Notes under the pieces: model-generated
The model's input: only the letters and a program-made list of their open reading frames with translations
Told to the model about the DNA's origin: nothing
The model's database searches: none
Assembly (NCBI RefSeq): GCF_024385525.1
Contig: NZ_JANFLU010000008.1
Span: forward strand, 62,001-126,000
Length of the DNA stretch: 64,000 bases
Direction: 5' to 3'
Origin: Arthrobacter sp. zg-Y238
Lineage (GTDB): Bacteria; Actinomycetota; Actinomycetes; Actinomycetales; Micrococcaceae
Position numbers and translations under genes: made by a program
In this document: positions 23,695 through 32,039 of the stretch, piece after piece
Layout: every line of letters starts with the position of its first letter
How positions within the stretch are numbered: position 1 is the first letter of the stretch

Positions 23695-24273
23695 TTAGTC
23701 GTGAAAATACATAAACACCCAATGCCCGCCGAGATCGGCCTGTAACTGCTCCACAAAATGCCGCGGAAGTTCGTACGGATCCACCGCGGTACGCCAATCC
23801 TGGCCGATCGGGACATGCCAGTCCCGGTCGATGATGACGGCAAACGAGGCGACAACCAGGGAGGTGCTGAGCTCCCAGCGCCCCCAGGGGGCGTGCCATG
23901 AGCAGCGGGGACAGGTCAGGTCCGGTTCCTGACCCGAGTCCAGCCACCCCTGGATCATCCTGGCAACCTTGTCGATGTCCAGTTCCTCACCGCATTTCCG
24001 GCACTTCGGTCCGCCCGTGCTGTCGCCCAGGTAATAGACGTCGAGGCCGGGAATAAAGGTGAAGACAAAGTATGGCCGGCGGGGATCCAGTTGCCCCATG
24101 AGAAGGGGTCCGGGTCCGTCGGACACTTCCTGGCTGTGCCGGTAGTCGTAGACCTGTGGGTCGGGTGCGCTCCAACCGTTGTCCCGGAACCATTTCCGTA
24201 CCTCGTGCATGCGCGCTTCGGCGTTTGCGTCGTCCACGGACAAATCCAGCAGCTGTGCACGAGTATCCCCCAT
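23695..24273 (-). CDS. Zinc-ribbon paralogue family, copy ZR2
   Basis: A 192-residue member of the four-copy family. N-terminus MGDTRAQLLDLSVDDANAEA, then VRKWFRDNGWSAPDP; the Cys knuckles are CRKC and CPRC, 32-34 residues apart; the C-terminus is LQADLGGHWVFMYF. It is the longest copy, with a unique RDWHVPIGQDW insertion before the last helix. Third and last of the array in transcription order (ZR4-ZR3-ZR2), 20 nt after ZR3. ATG 24273 has TAGGGT 6 nt upstream, so its own leaderless transcript is likely. Function unknown. Confidence 0.78.
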   Translation of the reverse strand: MGDTRAQLLDLSVDDANAEARMHEVRKWFRDNGWSAPDPQVYDYRHSQEVSDGPGPLLMGQLDPRRPYFVFTFIPGLDVYYLGDSTGGPKCRKCGEELDIDKVARMIQGWLDSGQEPDLTCPRCSWHAPWGRWELSTSLVVASFAVIIDRDWHVPIGQDWRTAVDPYELPRHFVEQLQADLGGHWVFMYFHD

Positions 24274-24279
24274 GCGCAT

Positions 24280-24285
24280 ACCCTA
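24280..24285 (-). promoter_or_regulatory. -10 hexamer of ZR2 (leaderless)
   Basis: Minus strand reads TTAGGGT-ATGCGC-ATG; TAGGGT is 6 nt from the start codon and the same block precedes ZR3 and ZR4. Confidence 0.6.
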
Positions 24286-24293
24286 ACGCAGGG

Positions 24294-24824
24294 CTAAAGG
24301 TGGCGGTGGACATAGGCCCAGCGACCGCCGAGATCCGTCCGCAGTGCCTCCATCAGCGGGTCGGCGAGGTTCGACCAGGTGTGGTCAATGATGACTGCGA
24401 GGTGTGCCACGGCCATGCATGAGGAAATCTTCCAATCTCCAAGCAGTGCAGTCCAGGAGCATTCCGTGCAGGTGAGGAGGGGTTCGGCCCCGCCCTGGTC
24501 CCAGTCACTTATCCGGGAGATGACTGACATCAGCGGAAGTTCCGTCCCGCATCTTCGGCACACTGGTCCGCCTGCACTGTCACCGGCATGGTAGAGGTCC
24601 CGCTTGGCAACAAAGGCATAGCAGTCACCCGGATCATGCGCGAATGGGAGGCTTCGGGGGCCGAAGGCGTCTGCCGGGCGCGTCTCGAAGTAGACCTTGC
24701 AGGCGTCCGGATCAGCCTTGGTCCAGCCGTTGGTCCTGAGCCAGTTTCGGACTTCCTGAAGGCGCTCTTCCGCGCCGGCCTCATCCACGGACAGATCCAG
24801 CAGCTGTTCCCAGTGATCTCCCAT
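24294..24824 (-). CDS. Zinc-ribbon paralogue family, copy ZR3
   Basis: A 176-residue member of the family. MGDHWEQLLDLSVDEAGAEE opens the protein, followed by VRNWLRTNGWTKADPD; the Cys pairs are CRRC and CTEC. The hydrophobic segment is MAVAHLAVIID and the C-terminus LRTDLGGRWAYVHRHL, closest to ZR1. It lies between ZR4 (44 nt upstream) and ZR2 (20 nt downstream). TAGGGT is 6 nt before ATG 24824. The zinc-ribbon reading is inferred from two CxxC pairs only. Confidence 0.78.
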   Translation of the reverse strand: MGDHWEQLLDLSVDEAGAEERLQEVRNWLRTNGWTKADPDACKVYFETRPADAFGPRSLPFAHDPGDCYAFVAKRDLYHAGDSAGGPVCRRCGTELPLMSVISRISDWDQGGAEPLLTCTECSWTALLGDWKISSCMAVAHLAVIIDHTWSNLADPLMEALRTDLGGRWAYVHRHL

Positions 24825-24830
24825 GCGCTG

Positions 24831-24836
24831 ACCCTA
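24831..24836 (-). promoter_or_regulatory. -10 hexamer of ZR3 (leaderless)
   Basis: Minus strand reads GGGTTAGGGT-CAGCGC-ATG, with 6 nt between TAGGGT and the start codon. Confidence 0.6.
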
Positions 24837-24868
24837 ACCCAGCTCTGGAGAGCAGGGCTCCCCGCAGA

Positions 24869-25408
24869 TCAGATGTTCTCGACCATATGGACCCAGCGTC
24901 CGCCAAGCTGGCTGCGGAGTTCTTCCAGCAGGGCGGCGATGAGTGGATCGGGATTCAACGAATGGTCGTGGACATCGACGATGATGGCGAAGGAGGCCAC
25001 CGTCAGGGAACCCAGGATCTCCCAGTCGCCCATCCTCTCCTGCCTGGAACAGCTCGTACACGACAGGACCGGCTCCACGTGGCTGTCCCAAGCAATGGCC
25101 AGCTGGACAGCTTCGTCGAGGTCGTATTCCGTGCCGCATTTCCGGCAACGCGGACCGTAGGAATCACCGCCGCCAATGTAGATGCCGTGAAGGGGCACAA
25201 ACGAGTACACGCCGTTTCCCGCAAACAGCCTGGAACTGCGCTCTCCAAAGGAATCGGCGGGGTACATCTCGTAGTACTCGTCATAGGCGGCAGGATCGGC
25301 TTCGCTCCACCCGGTGCGGCGGAACCAGTCCCGCACCCGGACTAAATGCCCTTCGGCGTCGGCTTCGTCGACGGACAAATCCAGCAGCTGTGCGCGAGAA
25401 TCCCCCAT
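24869..25408 (-). CDS. Zinc-ribbon paralogue family, copy ZR4
   Basis: A 179-residue member of the family, first in transcription order. MGDSRAQLLDLSVDEADAEG, then VRDWFRRTGWSEADPAAYDE; Cys pairs CRKC and CTSC; hydrophobic MTVASFAIIVD-like segment (LTVASFAIIVD) and C-terminus LRSQLGGRWVHMVENI. ATG 25408 aligns with the other copies and has TAGGGT 6 nt upstream; an in-frame ATG two codons earlier exists, but it would abut the -10 hexamer. It follows the MBL-fold gene by 55 nt on the same strand. Confidence 0.78.
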   Translation of the reverse strand: MGDSRAQLLDLSVDEADAEGHLVRVRDWFRRTGWSEADPAAYDEYYEMYPADSFGERSSRLFAGNGVYSFVPLHGIYIGGGDSYGPRCRKCGTEYDLDEAVQLAIAWDSHVEPVLSCTSCSRQERMGDWEILGSLTVASFAIIVDVHDHSLNPDPLIAALLEELRSQLGGRWVHMVENI

Positions 25409-25414
25409 GCGCAC

Positions 25415-25420
25415 ACCCTA
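25415..25420 (-). promoter_or_regulatory. -10 hexamer of ZR4 (leaderless)
   Basis: Minus strand reads GGGTTAGGGT-GTGCGC-ATG, with 6 nt between TAGGGT and the start codon, as in ZR2 and ZR3. Confidence 0.6.
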
Positions 25421-25463
25421 ACCCCTGCGGTCAAGGCATGCGCATGGAAGATCCCGGCGGGTC

Positions 25464-26105
25464 CTAGTGCCCCCGGTCGATCCATTCCTGCAGGTGCGGA
25501 CCTTCGGCGGCGATCGACGTCGAATCCCCGTGCCCGGTGAGCACCTTCGTCTCCGCCGGCAGCGTCAGCAGGCGTTCCCGGATGGATTCGATGATGGTCG
25601 GGAAGTCGCTGTAGGAACGGCCCGTGGCACCGGGGCCGCCCTGAAACAGCGTGTCGCCGCTGAAGACCACGGGCTCCGGAACGTCCTCGCCGGCGGCCAG
25701 CGAGAAGCAGACCGATCCGGGGGAGTGCCCCGGCGTGTGCAGGGCGCGCAGCGTGTGGCCGGCAATCTCGAACGTGTCGCCGTCCTCGATCACATCGTCC
25801 GGTCCCTCGTCGGGGAATACGGCGTCCCACAGCATCCGGTCCGCGGCGTGCAGGAACACCGGGGCGCTGAAGCGGTCCCGGGCCTTGCCGACGGCGCGGA
25901 TGTGGTCGTCATGCCCGTGGGTGAGCAGGATGGCCATGACCTCCCGGTCACCCACGGCTTCGGCGATCGCGTTGATGTTGTGCGCCGGGTCGATGACGAT
26001 CACCTGGAGGTCGTCGCCGACAATCCAGACGTTGTTGTCCACGTCCCAGGTGCCGCCGTCCAGGGAGAAGGTTCCCGAGGTGACCACGTTGTCGATGCGG
26101 AACAT
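25464..26105 (-). CDS. MBL-fold hydrolase, probable S-formylmycothiol hydrolase
   Basis: A 213-residue metallo-beta-lactamase-fold enzyme. THGHDDH supplies the zinc ligands, followed by the His in HTPGHSPGS, Asp in FSGDTLF and a late His in LTGHGD. Its ATG shares one base with the stop of the mycothiol-dependent formaldehyde dehydrogenase gene (TAATG), so translation is coupled. Mycobacteria have the same pair (Rv2259-Rv2260), and hydrolysis of S-formylmycothiol to formate is the expected next step. The specific reaction is inferred from this context. Confidence 0.85.
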   Translation of the reverse strand: MFRIDNVVTSGTFSLDGGTWDVDNNVWIVGDDLQVIVIDPAHNINAIAEAVGDREVMAILLTHGHDDHIRAVGKARDRFSAPVFLHAADRMLWDAVFPDEGPDDVIEDGDTFEIAGHTLRALHTPGHSPGSVCFSLAAGEDVPEPVVFSGDTLFQGGPGATGRSYSDFPTIIESIRERLLTLPAETKVLTGHGDSTSIAAEGPHLQEWIDRGH

Positions 26106-27190
26106 TACAGTTCCACCACCGAACGCAGGACCTTGCCGTCATGCATCTTGGTGAAGGCTTCCTCGATGTCGCCCAGGCCGATGCGCTCGGTGACGAAGGC
26201 ATCCAGGTCCAGCCGGCCGAGTTTGTACTGTTCCACCAGCATGGGGAAGTCCCGGGAGGGCAGGCAGTCGCCGTACCAGGAGGACTTCAGGGAGCCGCCG
26301 CGGCCGAACACGTCCGCCAGCGGCAGTTCGATCTTCATCTCCGGGTTCGGCACACCCACCAGCACCACGCGGCCGGCGAGGTCACGGGCGTAGAAGGCCT
26401 GCTTATAGGTTTCCGGGCGTCCAACCGCGTCAATCACGACGTCGGCGCCGAAGCCGCCGGTGAGGGCGCGGATGGCTTCCACCGGATCTTCGTCCTTGGA
26501 GTTGATGCCGTGCGTGGCGCCCTGGGCCATGGCCAGTTCAACCTTGGCCGAGTCGATGTCCACGGCGATGATGGTGGTGGCTCCGGCCAGCTTTGCGCCG
26601 GCGACGGCGGCAATGCCCACGCCGCCGCAGCCGATCACGGCCACGGATTCCCCGCGCTGCACGGCGCCGGTGTTGATGGCGGCACCGATGCCGGCCATAA
26701 CGCCGCAGCCGAGCAGGCCCACCGCGGCGGCGTCGACGTCGTCGTCCACCTTGGTGCACTGGCCGGCGGCGACAAGGGTCTTCTCGGCGAACGCGCCGAT
26801 GCCCAGGGCGGGCGTCAGCTCGGTGCCGTCCTCCAGAGTCATCTTCTGCGTGGCGTTGGCGGTGTTGAAGCAGTACTGCGGCTCGCCCTTGCGGCAGGCG
26901 CGGCATTCGCCGCACACCGCGCGCCAGTTCAGCACCACACGGTCCCCGGGGGCTACCTCGGTGACGTCGGGGCCGACGGCGGAAACGACGCCGGTGGCTT
27001 CGTGCCCGAGCAGGAACGGATAGTCGTCGTTGATGGCGCCCTGCTTGTAGTGCAGGTCGGTATGGCAGACGCCGCAGGTGAGGATGTCCACCAGCGCTTC
27101 GCCGGGCCCGGGGTCCGGTACCAGGATGGTCTCCAGGGAGACGGGGGCGTTCTTTTCCTTGACGACTACGGCCTGAACCTTATGAACCAT
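26105..27190 (-). CDS. mscR: S-(hydroxymethyl)mycothiol dehydrogenase
   Basis: A 361-residue zinc-dependent alcohol dehydrogenase. Catalytic zinc ligands are in CGVCHTD and GHEATG; the structural zinc site is the four-Cys run [15 protein letters not shown]; the NAD motif is GCGGVGIAA. The sequence [19 protein letters not shown] is typical of the mycothiol-dependent class. It oxidises the spontaneous formaldehyde-mycothiol adduct to S-formylmycothiol in the cytosol. ATG 27190 starts the conserved N-terminus. Coupled to the MBL-fold gene downstream; divergent from another ADH at 27402. Confidence 0.93.
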   Translation of the reverse strand: MVHKVQAVVVKEKNAPVSLETILVPDPGPGEALVDILTCGVCHTDLHYKQGAINDDYPFLLGHEATGVVSAVGPDVTEVAPGDRVVLNWRAVCGECRACRKGEPQYCFNTANATQKMTLEDGTELTPALGIGAFAEKTLVAAGQCTKVDDDVDAAAVGLLGCGVMAGIGAAINTGAVQRGESVAVIGCGGVGIAAVAGAKLAGATTIIAVDIDSAKVELAMAQGATHGINSKDEDPVEAIRALTGGFGADVVIDAVGRPETYKQAFYARDLAGRVVLVGVPNPEMKIELPLADVFGRGGSLKSSWYGDCLPSRDFPMLVEQYKLGRLDLDAFVTERIGLGDIEEAFTKMHDGKVLRSVVEL

Positions 27191-27401
27191 GAGTGTGCTG
27201 CCTCTTTCGATGTCCGGGCGGGAAGCCTGAGTCCGGCATCCCGCTTCCCATCCTATGGACCCGGGGCGCCGGGGGCGAAGCCGGAATTGCCCTTCCGCTC
27301 CCGGCTCAACCGTCAGGGCCTGCCGCCGGGCCGGGCGCCGTCCTAGCATGGAAGGCAGGAACGGGTCCGGAGTGACAGCCGCCAACACCAGGAAGTGCCC
27401 C

Positions 27402-28418
27402 ATGCTAGGAACCCTGTTGTACGGAGAGCGGGATGTCCGGGTGGAGGATGTCCCCCGGCCGGTACTCCAGGAACCCACTGACGCGATCCTAAGAGTGGTG
27501 GCGGCCTGCGTCTGCGGATCGGACCTGTGGCCGTACCGGGGCATCGACCCGGTGCGCCGCCCCCGTCCGATGGGGCATGAATACGTGGGCGTAGTCGAAG
27601 AAACCGGGGCGGCGGTTTCGCTGATCCGGCCGGGCCAGTTTGTGGTGGGCTCCTTTTTCGCCTCCGACAACACCTGCGAAATCTGCGCCGCGGGTTATCA
27701 GAGCCGGTGTGTCCATGCCGTCGGCGTCGGCGGAGCACAGGCTGAGTATCTGCGGGTTCCCCTCGCGGACGGCACGCTCGTGGCGACCGCGGAGCCACCG
27801 GATGCAGACGTGATCCCGTCGCTGCTCGCCGCTTCGGACGTGCTCGGTACCGGTTGGTTCGGTGCGGCTGCTGCCGAGGCCGGGCCCGGCAAGACGGTCG
27901 CCGTGGTGGGCGACGGCGCGGTGGGTCTCCTGGCCGTGCTGGCCGCCGGGCAGATGGGCGCCGAACGGATCATCGCCATGAGCGGCCACCCGGACCGGCA
28001 GGAACTGGCCCGGGAGTTCGGAGCCACGGACATCGTCCCTGAGCGCGGGGACGACGGCGTGGCAGCGGTGCGTGAGCTGACCGGCGGGCTGGGTGCCCAC
28101 AGCGTGGTGGAGGCAGTGGGAACCCAGGCTTCGATGCTGCAGGGCATCGGCTGCACCCGCCCTGGCGGCCATATGGGCTACGTGGGGGTGCCGCACGGCG
28201 TGCAGCTACCCGGCGAACAGCTCTTTTTCGCTGAGATTCACCTGCTGGGCGGCCCGGCGCCGGTGCGCCGGTTCCTGCCCGAGCTCATGGGGTTGATCCT
28301 GCAGCGCAAGATCGACCCGGGGAAGGTGTTTACCCTGGAGCTGCCGCTGGGTGAGGCCGTGGACGCCTACCGGGCCATGGACGAACGGCGGACCATAAAG
28401 GCATTGCTGCGTCCCTGA
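27402..28418 (+). CDS. Zinc-dependent alcohol dehydrogenase-family protein
   Basis: A 338-residue MDR-family dehydrogenase. Catalytic zinc ligands are in [12 protein letters not shown] and GHEYVGVV; only part of the structural site is present ([15 protein letters not shown] gives three Cys). The nucleotide motif is [14 protein letters not shown] 27402 has AGGAAG 8 nt upstream; an in-frame GTG at 27372 is possible. It is divergent from mscR and could serve aldehyde or alcohol metabolism; its substrate is unknown. Confidence 0.87.
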   Translation: MLGTLLYGERDVRVEDVPRPVLQEPTDAILRVVAACVCGSDLWPYRGIDPVRRPRPMGHEYVGVVEETGAAVSLIRPGQFVVGSFFASDNTCEICAAGYQSRCVHAVGVGGAQAEYLRVPLADGTLVATAEPPDADVIPSLLAASDVLGTGWFGAAAAEAGPGKTVAVVGDGAVGLLAVLAAGQMGAERIIAMSGHPDRQELAREFGATDIVPERGDDGVAAVRELTGGLGAHSVVEAVGTQASMLQGIGCTRPGGHMGYVGVPHGVQLPGEQLFFAEIHLLGGPAPVRRFLPELMGLILQRKIDPGKVFTLELPLGEAVDAYRAMDERRTIKALLRP

Positions 28419-28449
28419 CTCACCGCCCGGCAGGTTCCCACCCGCAGCG

Positions 28450-28959
28450 CTAGAAGTCTACGTAGGTTCCGGTCGAAACGGTGCCGCTGAAGTCCGTTGC
28501 GGAACCGAAGCGTCCGTCGAGTCCGCATTCCTGCTGCGAACCGGAAAACGACATCAGGTTGAACCCGTATGTCACATCGTGTGACTGGCCCGCCGGCAAG
28601 GTCAGTTGGAATACCGACTCTCCGGCACGCCAGCTGGCGGTTTCGAACGCCAGCGGGCTGACCTCGGTCCGCACTGCGGGGAGGATCGCACTGAGCGGTA
28701 CCGGCCCCTTGGTAGACGCCTGGCTGGTCACGGTACGTTCACTGGTGAGCGCGACAGGTGCAGTGACCGTGGAACTGTTCGTGAGCGTTGCCGTGCCGGC
28801 TGTTTCCTGGCTTGTGGTGGACCCGGTGAAGGTGGTTGCCGTGGATCCTGGTTCGCATTCGGTGACGGACGCTGAGGCCGGTGCCGCGAAAACCGCGGAA
28901 CCGGCGATCAGTCCGGCTGTCGATAGGAGGACGGCGGTCCGTGTCATAGTGGTCTTCAT
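28450..28959 (-). CDS. Secreted protein of unknown function
   Basis: A 169-residue protein with a clear signal peptide: MKTTMTRTAVLLSTAGLIAG followed by SAVFAAPASA and a likely cut before SVTECEPG. The mature part is Ser/Thr-rich with two Cys (ECEPG and QECGL) that could form a disulphide, and beta-strand-like alternation. GAAGGAGCGAG lies before ATG 28959; the frame extends further upstream without a better site. No family recognised. Stands alone between an ADH and the mycoredoxin gene. Confidence 0.7.
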   Translation of the reverse strand: MKTTMTRTAVLLSTAGLIAGSAVFAAPASASVTECEPGSTATTFTGSTTSQETAGTATLTNSSTVTAPVALTSERTVTSQASTKGPVPLSAILPAVRTEVSPLAFETASWRAGESVFQLTLPAGQSHDVTYGFNLMSFSGSQQECGLDGRFGSATDFSGTVSTGTYVDF

Positions 28960-29079
28960 CTCGCTCCTTCGTGTCCCGGTAGTACCCGTTCCCTCTGGAA
29001 GAGCCCCCACACTACTACTCAGTAACCGAGAGTCAAGCACGTGGTTCCGCCGTCCGCCGGGCCCGAGGGGCCCTATCCG

Positions 29080-29352
29080 CTAGAGGCCGAGGCGGGACTT
29101 TACCTCGGATGCCGAAGGGTTGGTGGCCGCGGAACCGTCCGGGAAAATCACGGTCGGTACGGTCTGGTTGCCGCCGTTGAGCGAGGCCACCAGCTCCGCA
29201 GTACCTTCCACGTCTTCGATGTTGACCTCGGTGTAGCCGATGCCCTGGGCATCCAGCTGTGACTTCAGGCGTCGGCAGTATCCGCACCAGGAGGTGGAGA
29301 ACATGGTGATGGTTCCGGTTGCGGGGGTGAAAGCTTCAGCAGTGGCAGCCAC
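29080..29352 (-). CDS. mrx1: Mycoredoxin (glutaredoxin-like)
   Basis: A 90-residue thioredoxin-fold protein with the redox motif W-C-G-Y-C near residues 22-26 and cis-Pro in QTVPTVIF. Motif and length match mycoredoxin-1, which reduces mycothiol-protein mixed disulphides in actinobacteria. Start is GTG 29352, with AGGAG 8 nt upstream. It stands between the secreted protein gene and, divergently, the second SRAP gene. With mscR 2 kb away it supports mycothiol as the main thiol of this organism. Confidence 0.88.
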   Translation of the reverse strand: MAATAEAFTPATGTITMFSTSWCGYCRRLKSQLDAQGIGYTEVNIEDVEGTAELVASLNGGNQTVPTVIFPDGSAATNPSASEVKSRLGL

Positions 29353-29438
29353 GATGGTTGCTCCTCTTCGTCGAAATGGATTGTTGCCTGATCCAACAGT
29401 ATTCCGGCCGGCGGCATTCCCGGTGGCAGACTGGAGGC

Positions 29439-30227
29439 ATGTGCGGAAGATACGTCATGGCCCGCTCCGCGGGGGACCTCGTGGCCGAGGCAGAAGCGGA
29501 GGCTGACGCGAACCTGGAACTGCGCGCGTCCTGGAACGTAGCCCCGACGTCGGACGTCCCCGTTGTCCTCGAACGGTTCGTGGACGTGCCGGGCCGGGGA
29601 CGGACGCAGGTGCGCCAGATCCACGTTGCCCGGTGGGGCCTGGTGCCGGGGTGGGCAGGTGATGCATCCGTAGGCGTACGTGCGTTCAACGCCCGCAGCG
29701 AGACTGTCCTGGAAAAGCCCACGTTCCGTGAGGCAGTTCTCTCGCGCCGCTGTGCGGTGCCGGTGGACGGCTACTACGAATGGAAGGTGGGCCCCGGCAA
29801 GGCGCGCCGCCCGTTCCACGTTTCCCGGGCCGACGGCGCCCCGATCTACTTCGCCGGCCTGTATGAGTGGTGGCGGGATCCGGCGAAGGCCGAAGGGGAC
29901 CCGGAGATGTGGCTGCTCTCGACGTCGATCCTGACCGTCGCCTCGCCCCCGGCGGAGAGCGCCGAACCGGCACTGCGCGAACTGGCCGGGCTGCATGACC
30001 GGCTGCCGCTGCCGCTGTCCCGGGACGCCATGGCTGCCTGGTTGGATCCGACGCGGCGCGATGCGGGCACGCTGGTAGCCCTGGCTACGGCGCAGGCCTA
30101 CCCGACGGCGGCGGACTGGGTGCTGTCCGAAGCCCATCCTGCCGTGGGTAACGTGCGCAACGACGGCGAGTACCTGCTGCATCCCGACCCGGCGGAGACG
30201 GTGCCGACGGAGGACGTGCTGTTCTAG
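29439..30227 (+). CDS. SRAP (YedK/HMCES) protein, copy 2
   Basis: A 262-residue SRAP protein, longer than copy 1 because of a 30-residue insertion. MCGRYVMAR gives Cys2; Asn in FNARSET, Glu in GYYEWKVG and His in LHDRLP complete the abasic-site crosslinking centre. ATG 29439 is required for Cys2; CAGACT 6 nt upstream may be the -10 of a leaderless promoter, and GGAGG lies too close to act as a normal ribosome site. Unlike copy 1, no LexA box is visible in the 86 nt upstream. Confidence 0.92.
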   Translation: MCGRYVMARSAGDLVAEAEAEADANLELRASWNVAPTSDVPVVLERFVDVPGRGRTQVRQIHVARWGLVPGWAGDASVGVRAFNARSETVLEKPTFREAVLSRRCAVPVDGYYEWKVGPGKARRPFHVSRADGAPIYFAGLYEWWRDPAKAEGDPEMWLLSTSILTVASPPAESAEPALRELAGLHDRLPLPLSRDAMAAWLDPTRRDAGTLVALATAQAYPTAADWVLSEAHPAVGNVRNDGEYLLHPDPAETVPTEDVLF

Positions 30228-30234
30228 CGGGAAC

Positions 30235-30672
30235 TTATTCGGAAATCACTGCCAGGGTGACCCGGCCGGCGTCGTCCACCCTGAGGCCGGGGTTGAAGCA
30301 GACTTCCCAGCGCAGTCCATCGGGGTCCGTGAAGTAGCCGGAATAGCCGCCCCAGCTCATTTGGGTTCCGGGGGCGGTGATGATCCCGCCGGCGCCGGCG
30401 GCGTTGGCCAGCACGGCGTCCACCTCGGCGGCCGAGTCCACGTTGTGCCCGAGGGTAACCGGGGCGTTGTGGAGTTCGCCGACCGCACCGGCTTCCGCAG
30501 CCAGATGGTCGGCCCGGAAAAAGGCCAGAAGCAGCCCATGGTTGATCTGGAAGAAGATCACCTCGTCGGGGACGTATTGCACTGTTTCCCAGCCGAGCCG
30601 CGAAACGTAGAACGCGTGAGTTACTTCGAGGTCCCGTACGCCTACGGTGACCACGGAAACGTGGGGATTCAC
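30235..30672 (-). CDS. VOC (glyoxalase/bleomycin resistance)-family protein
   Basis: A 145-residue VOC-fold protein: VSVVTVGVRDLEVTHAFYVSRLGW begins the first module and GYFTDPDGLRWEVC ends the second. These proteins bind a metal through paired beta-alpha-beta units and act in isomerisation, ring cleavage or drug binding; the specific reaction is unknown. GTG 30672 was chosen because the fold starts immediately and AGGA lies 8 nt upstream; ATG 30708 would add an odd Arg-rich stub. Convergent with SRAP copy 2, 7 nt apart. Confidence 0.82.
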   Translation of the reverse strand: MNPHVSVVTVGVRDLEVTHAFYVSRLGWETVQYVPDEVIFFQINHGLLLAFFRADHLAAEAGAVGELHNAPVTLGHNVDSAAEVDAVLANAAGAGGIITAPGTQMSWGGYSGYFTDPDGLRWEVCFNPGLRVDDAGRVTLAVISE

Positions 30673-30768
30673 GCCTATGATCCTGCCATGAAAGCGCCGG
30701 ACGGCCATTACCCGGGTAGCGGGGGCCCGGTGCGGCGCCTGCGGCCCGGGAATGGTTACTCTTAAGGG

Positions 30769-31107
30769 ATGGAATCAGCTGAGCAGAAATCCGTTTCGGG
30801 ACAGCTAGATAATGTCCGGACAGCAATTGACGAAATCGATGAGGAAATTGTCGCGCTGATCTGGCGGCGGCAGCGGCTGGTCCGCGTCGCCGGGGGACTG
30901 AAGGACAACGACGACGCCGTCCGCTCGCCCAAGCGCATGGAGGAAGTCATTGCCCATGTCCGCCATGCGGCCCAGGAGCAGGACGGCGACTGCAACGTGG
31001 TGGAACGCACGTACAAGGCCATGATCGAGGCCTTCATCGACTACGAGCTGAAGGTCCGCCACGAGATGGAGACCCAGCGCAAGCTGGACGCCTTCAGCCG
31101 CAGCTAG
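30769..31107 (+). CDS. Chorismate mutase (AroQ class)
   Basis: A 112-residue all-helical AroQ-type chorismate mutase. VRTAIDEIDEEIVALIWRRQRLV is helix 1 with the conserved Arg, and VRSPKRMEEVIAHV supplies the next active-site Lys/Arg set. It converts chorismate to prephenate for Phe and Tyr. TACTCT lies 6 nt before ATG 30769, so the message may be leaderless. Not near other aromatic genes. Confidence 0.85.
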   Translation: MESAEQKSVSGQLDNVRTAIDEIDEEIVALIWRRQRLVRVAGGLKDNDDAVRSPKRMEEVIAHVRHAAQEQDGDCNVVERTYKAMIEAFIDYELKVRHEMETQRKLDAFSRS

Positions 31108-31172
31108 CGGGGGTCCGCTTCCGGCACGCCGCGCCACACGCCGTCGGCGTTCTCAACCGCGGGGTTGCCCGC

Positions 31173-31198
31173 ATCGGGTAGGTTGTGCCGCATGACAC
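31173..31198 (+). repeat. 26-bp leader repeat, copy 1
   Basis: ATCGGGTAGGTTGTGCCGC followed by ATGACAC, exactly repeated at 32014-32039. It contains the -10 hexamer TAGGTT (31179-31184), 7 nt before the start codon, and the first codons of the gene. Confidence 0.9.
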
Positions 31199-32013
31199 AA
31201 ACCGTCGGTGGCCTCTTCCCTTTACCTGATGGCGAACGGGTCCACGCGTGGCTGTCCCTGGAATGGGGATCGCGCAAGGAGACTCCGGTGCAGGTCGCGG
31301 AACGGATCCTGTTGACGCTCCCGTTGCTTCGAAACAGGTTTCCGGAACTGGACGCAGCGTGGCAGATGTCGGTGAAGACCCTCTTCGCGCCCGGACTCCA
31401 ATGGATCGACGTCCCTGACGGGCCGGAAACACTCGGAGCGCTGATTCAAAGTCCCCGCCAGCGCGACGTCCCCGACTCCCTTGTGGACACCGGAACCCTG
31501 AAGGCAAAATTTTCACTGACCGCGGGCGGCGATCCGGAGAACGGACTGTTTCTGTTTGATATTTCTGCCGGCCGCAGCCATTTCTGGACGCTGCCGGCAA
31601 ACAGCATTTCACTTCGGCCGCCTGCGGAATTCGTTCTCGGTTCCCCTGAGGAAGCCCGCGGCTGGTTCGGTGAACTGGTCCGAATCTGGCAACCCGAAAC
31701 TGCGTGCCTTATGACCCCGGAAACCATGGACCTCTGCAGAGAGAGGAGGGGTCAACTGGGGATCGGGCACCGGCCGTTCAGCGCTCCGTCTGTGGGCTAT
31801 CTGAACTGGTTCTCGCGCACCGGGTACGGCAGGCTTCCTTTCCCGCTGGACGCGGTGACCCGTGAGGACCCGGACGGGACGCTGATTGCCGTCCCGGATT
31901 GGAACGCCGCCGCCGTCGCTGACCTGTATGCCGAGCTGGAGACCATGGGGATGCTGCACGAGATGCCGGATCACCAGGTTCCCGATGGTCCCTTCCACGA
32001 AGACCGGGCCTGA
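31192..32013 (+). CDS. Imm52-like immunity protein, copy 1
   Basis: A 273-residue protein resembling immunity protein 52 family members of polymorphic toxin systems: WGSRKETPVQVAERIL near the N-terminus, W in LDAAWQMS and the C-terminal VGYLNWFSRTGYGRLP ... DGTLIAV. ATG 31192 is fixed by the exact 26-bp leader shared with the next gene; an in-frame start at 31165 falls before the -10. No toxin gene is visible nearby, so if the family call is right it is an orphan immunity gene. The call rests on recalled motif resemblance. Confidence 0.65.
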   Translation: MTQTVGGLFPLPDGERVHAWLSLEWGSRKETPVQVAERILLTLPLLRNRFPELDAAWQMSVKTLFAPGLQWIDVPDGPETLGALIQSPRQRDVPDSLVDTGTLKAKFSLTAGGDPENGLFLFDISAGRSHFWTLPANSISLRPPAEFVLGSPEEARGWFGELVRIWQPETACLMTPETMDLCRERRGQLGIGHRPFSAPSVGYLNWFSRTGYGRLPFPLDAVTREDPDGTLIAVPDWNAAAVADLYAELETMGMLHEMPDHQVPDGPFHEDRA

Positions 32014-32039
32014 ATCGGGTAGGTTGTGCCGCATGACAC
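32014..32039 (+). repeat. 26-bp leader repeat, copy 2
   Basis: Identical to 31173-31198. The -10 TAGGTT (32020-32025) again lies 7 nt before the start codon at 32033. Confidence 0.9.

Noticed and set aside
24866-24883. GATGTTCTCGACCATATG, resembling a LexA box
   Set aside because: Only one half-site fits, and it lies at the 3' end of ZR4 with no start codon near.
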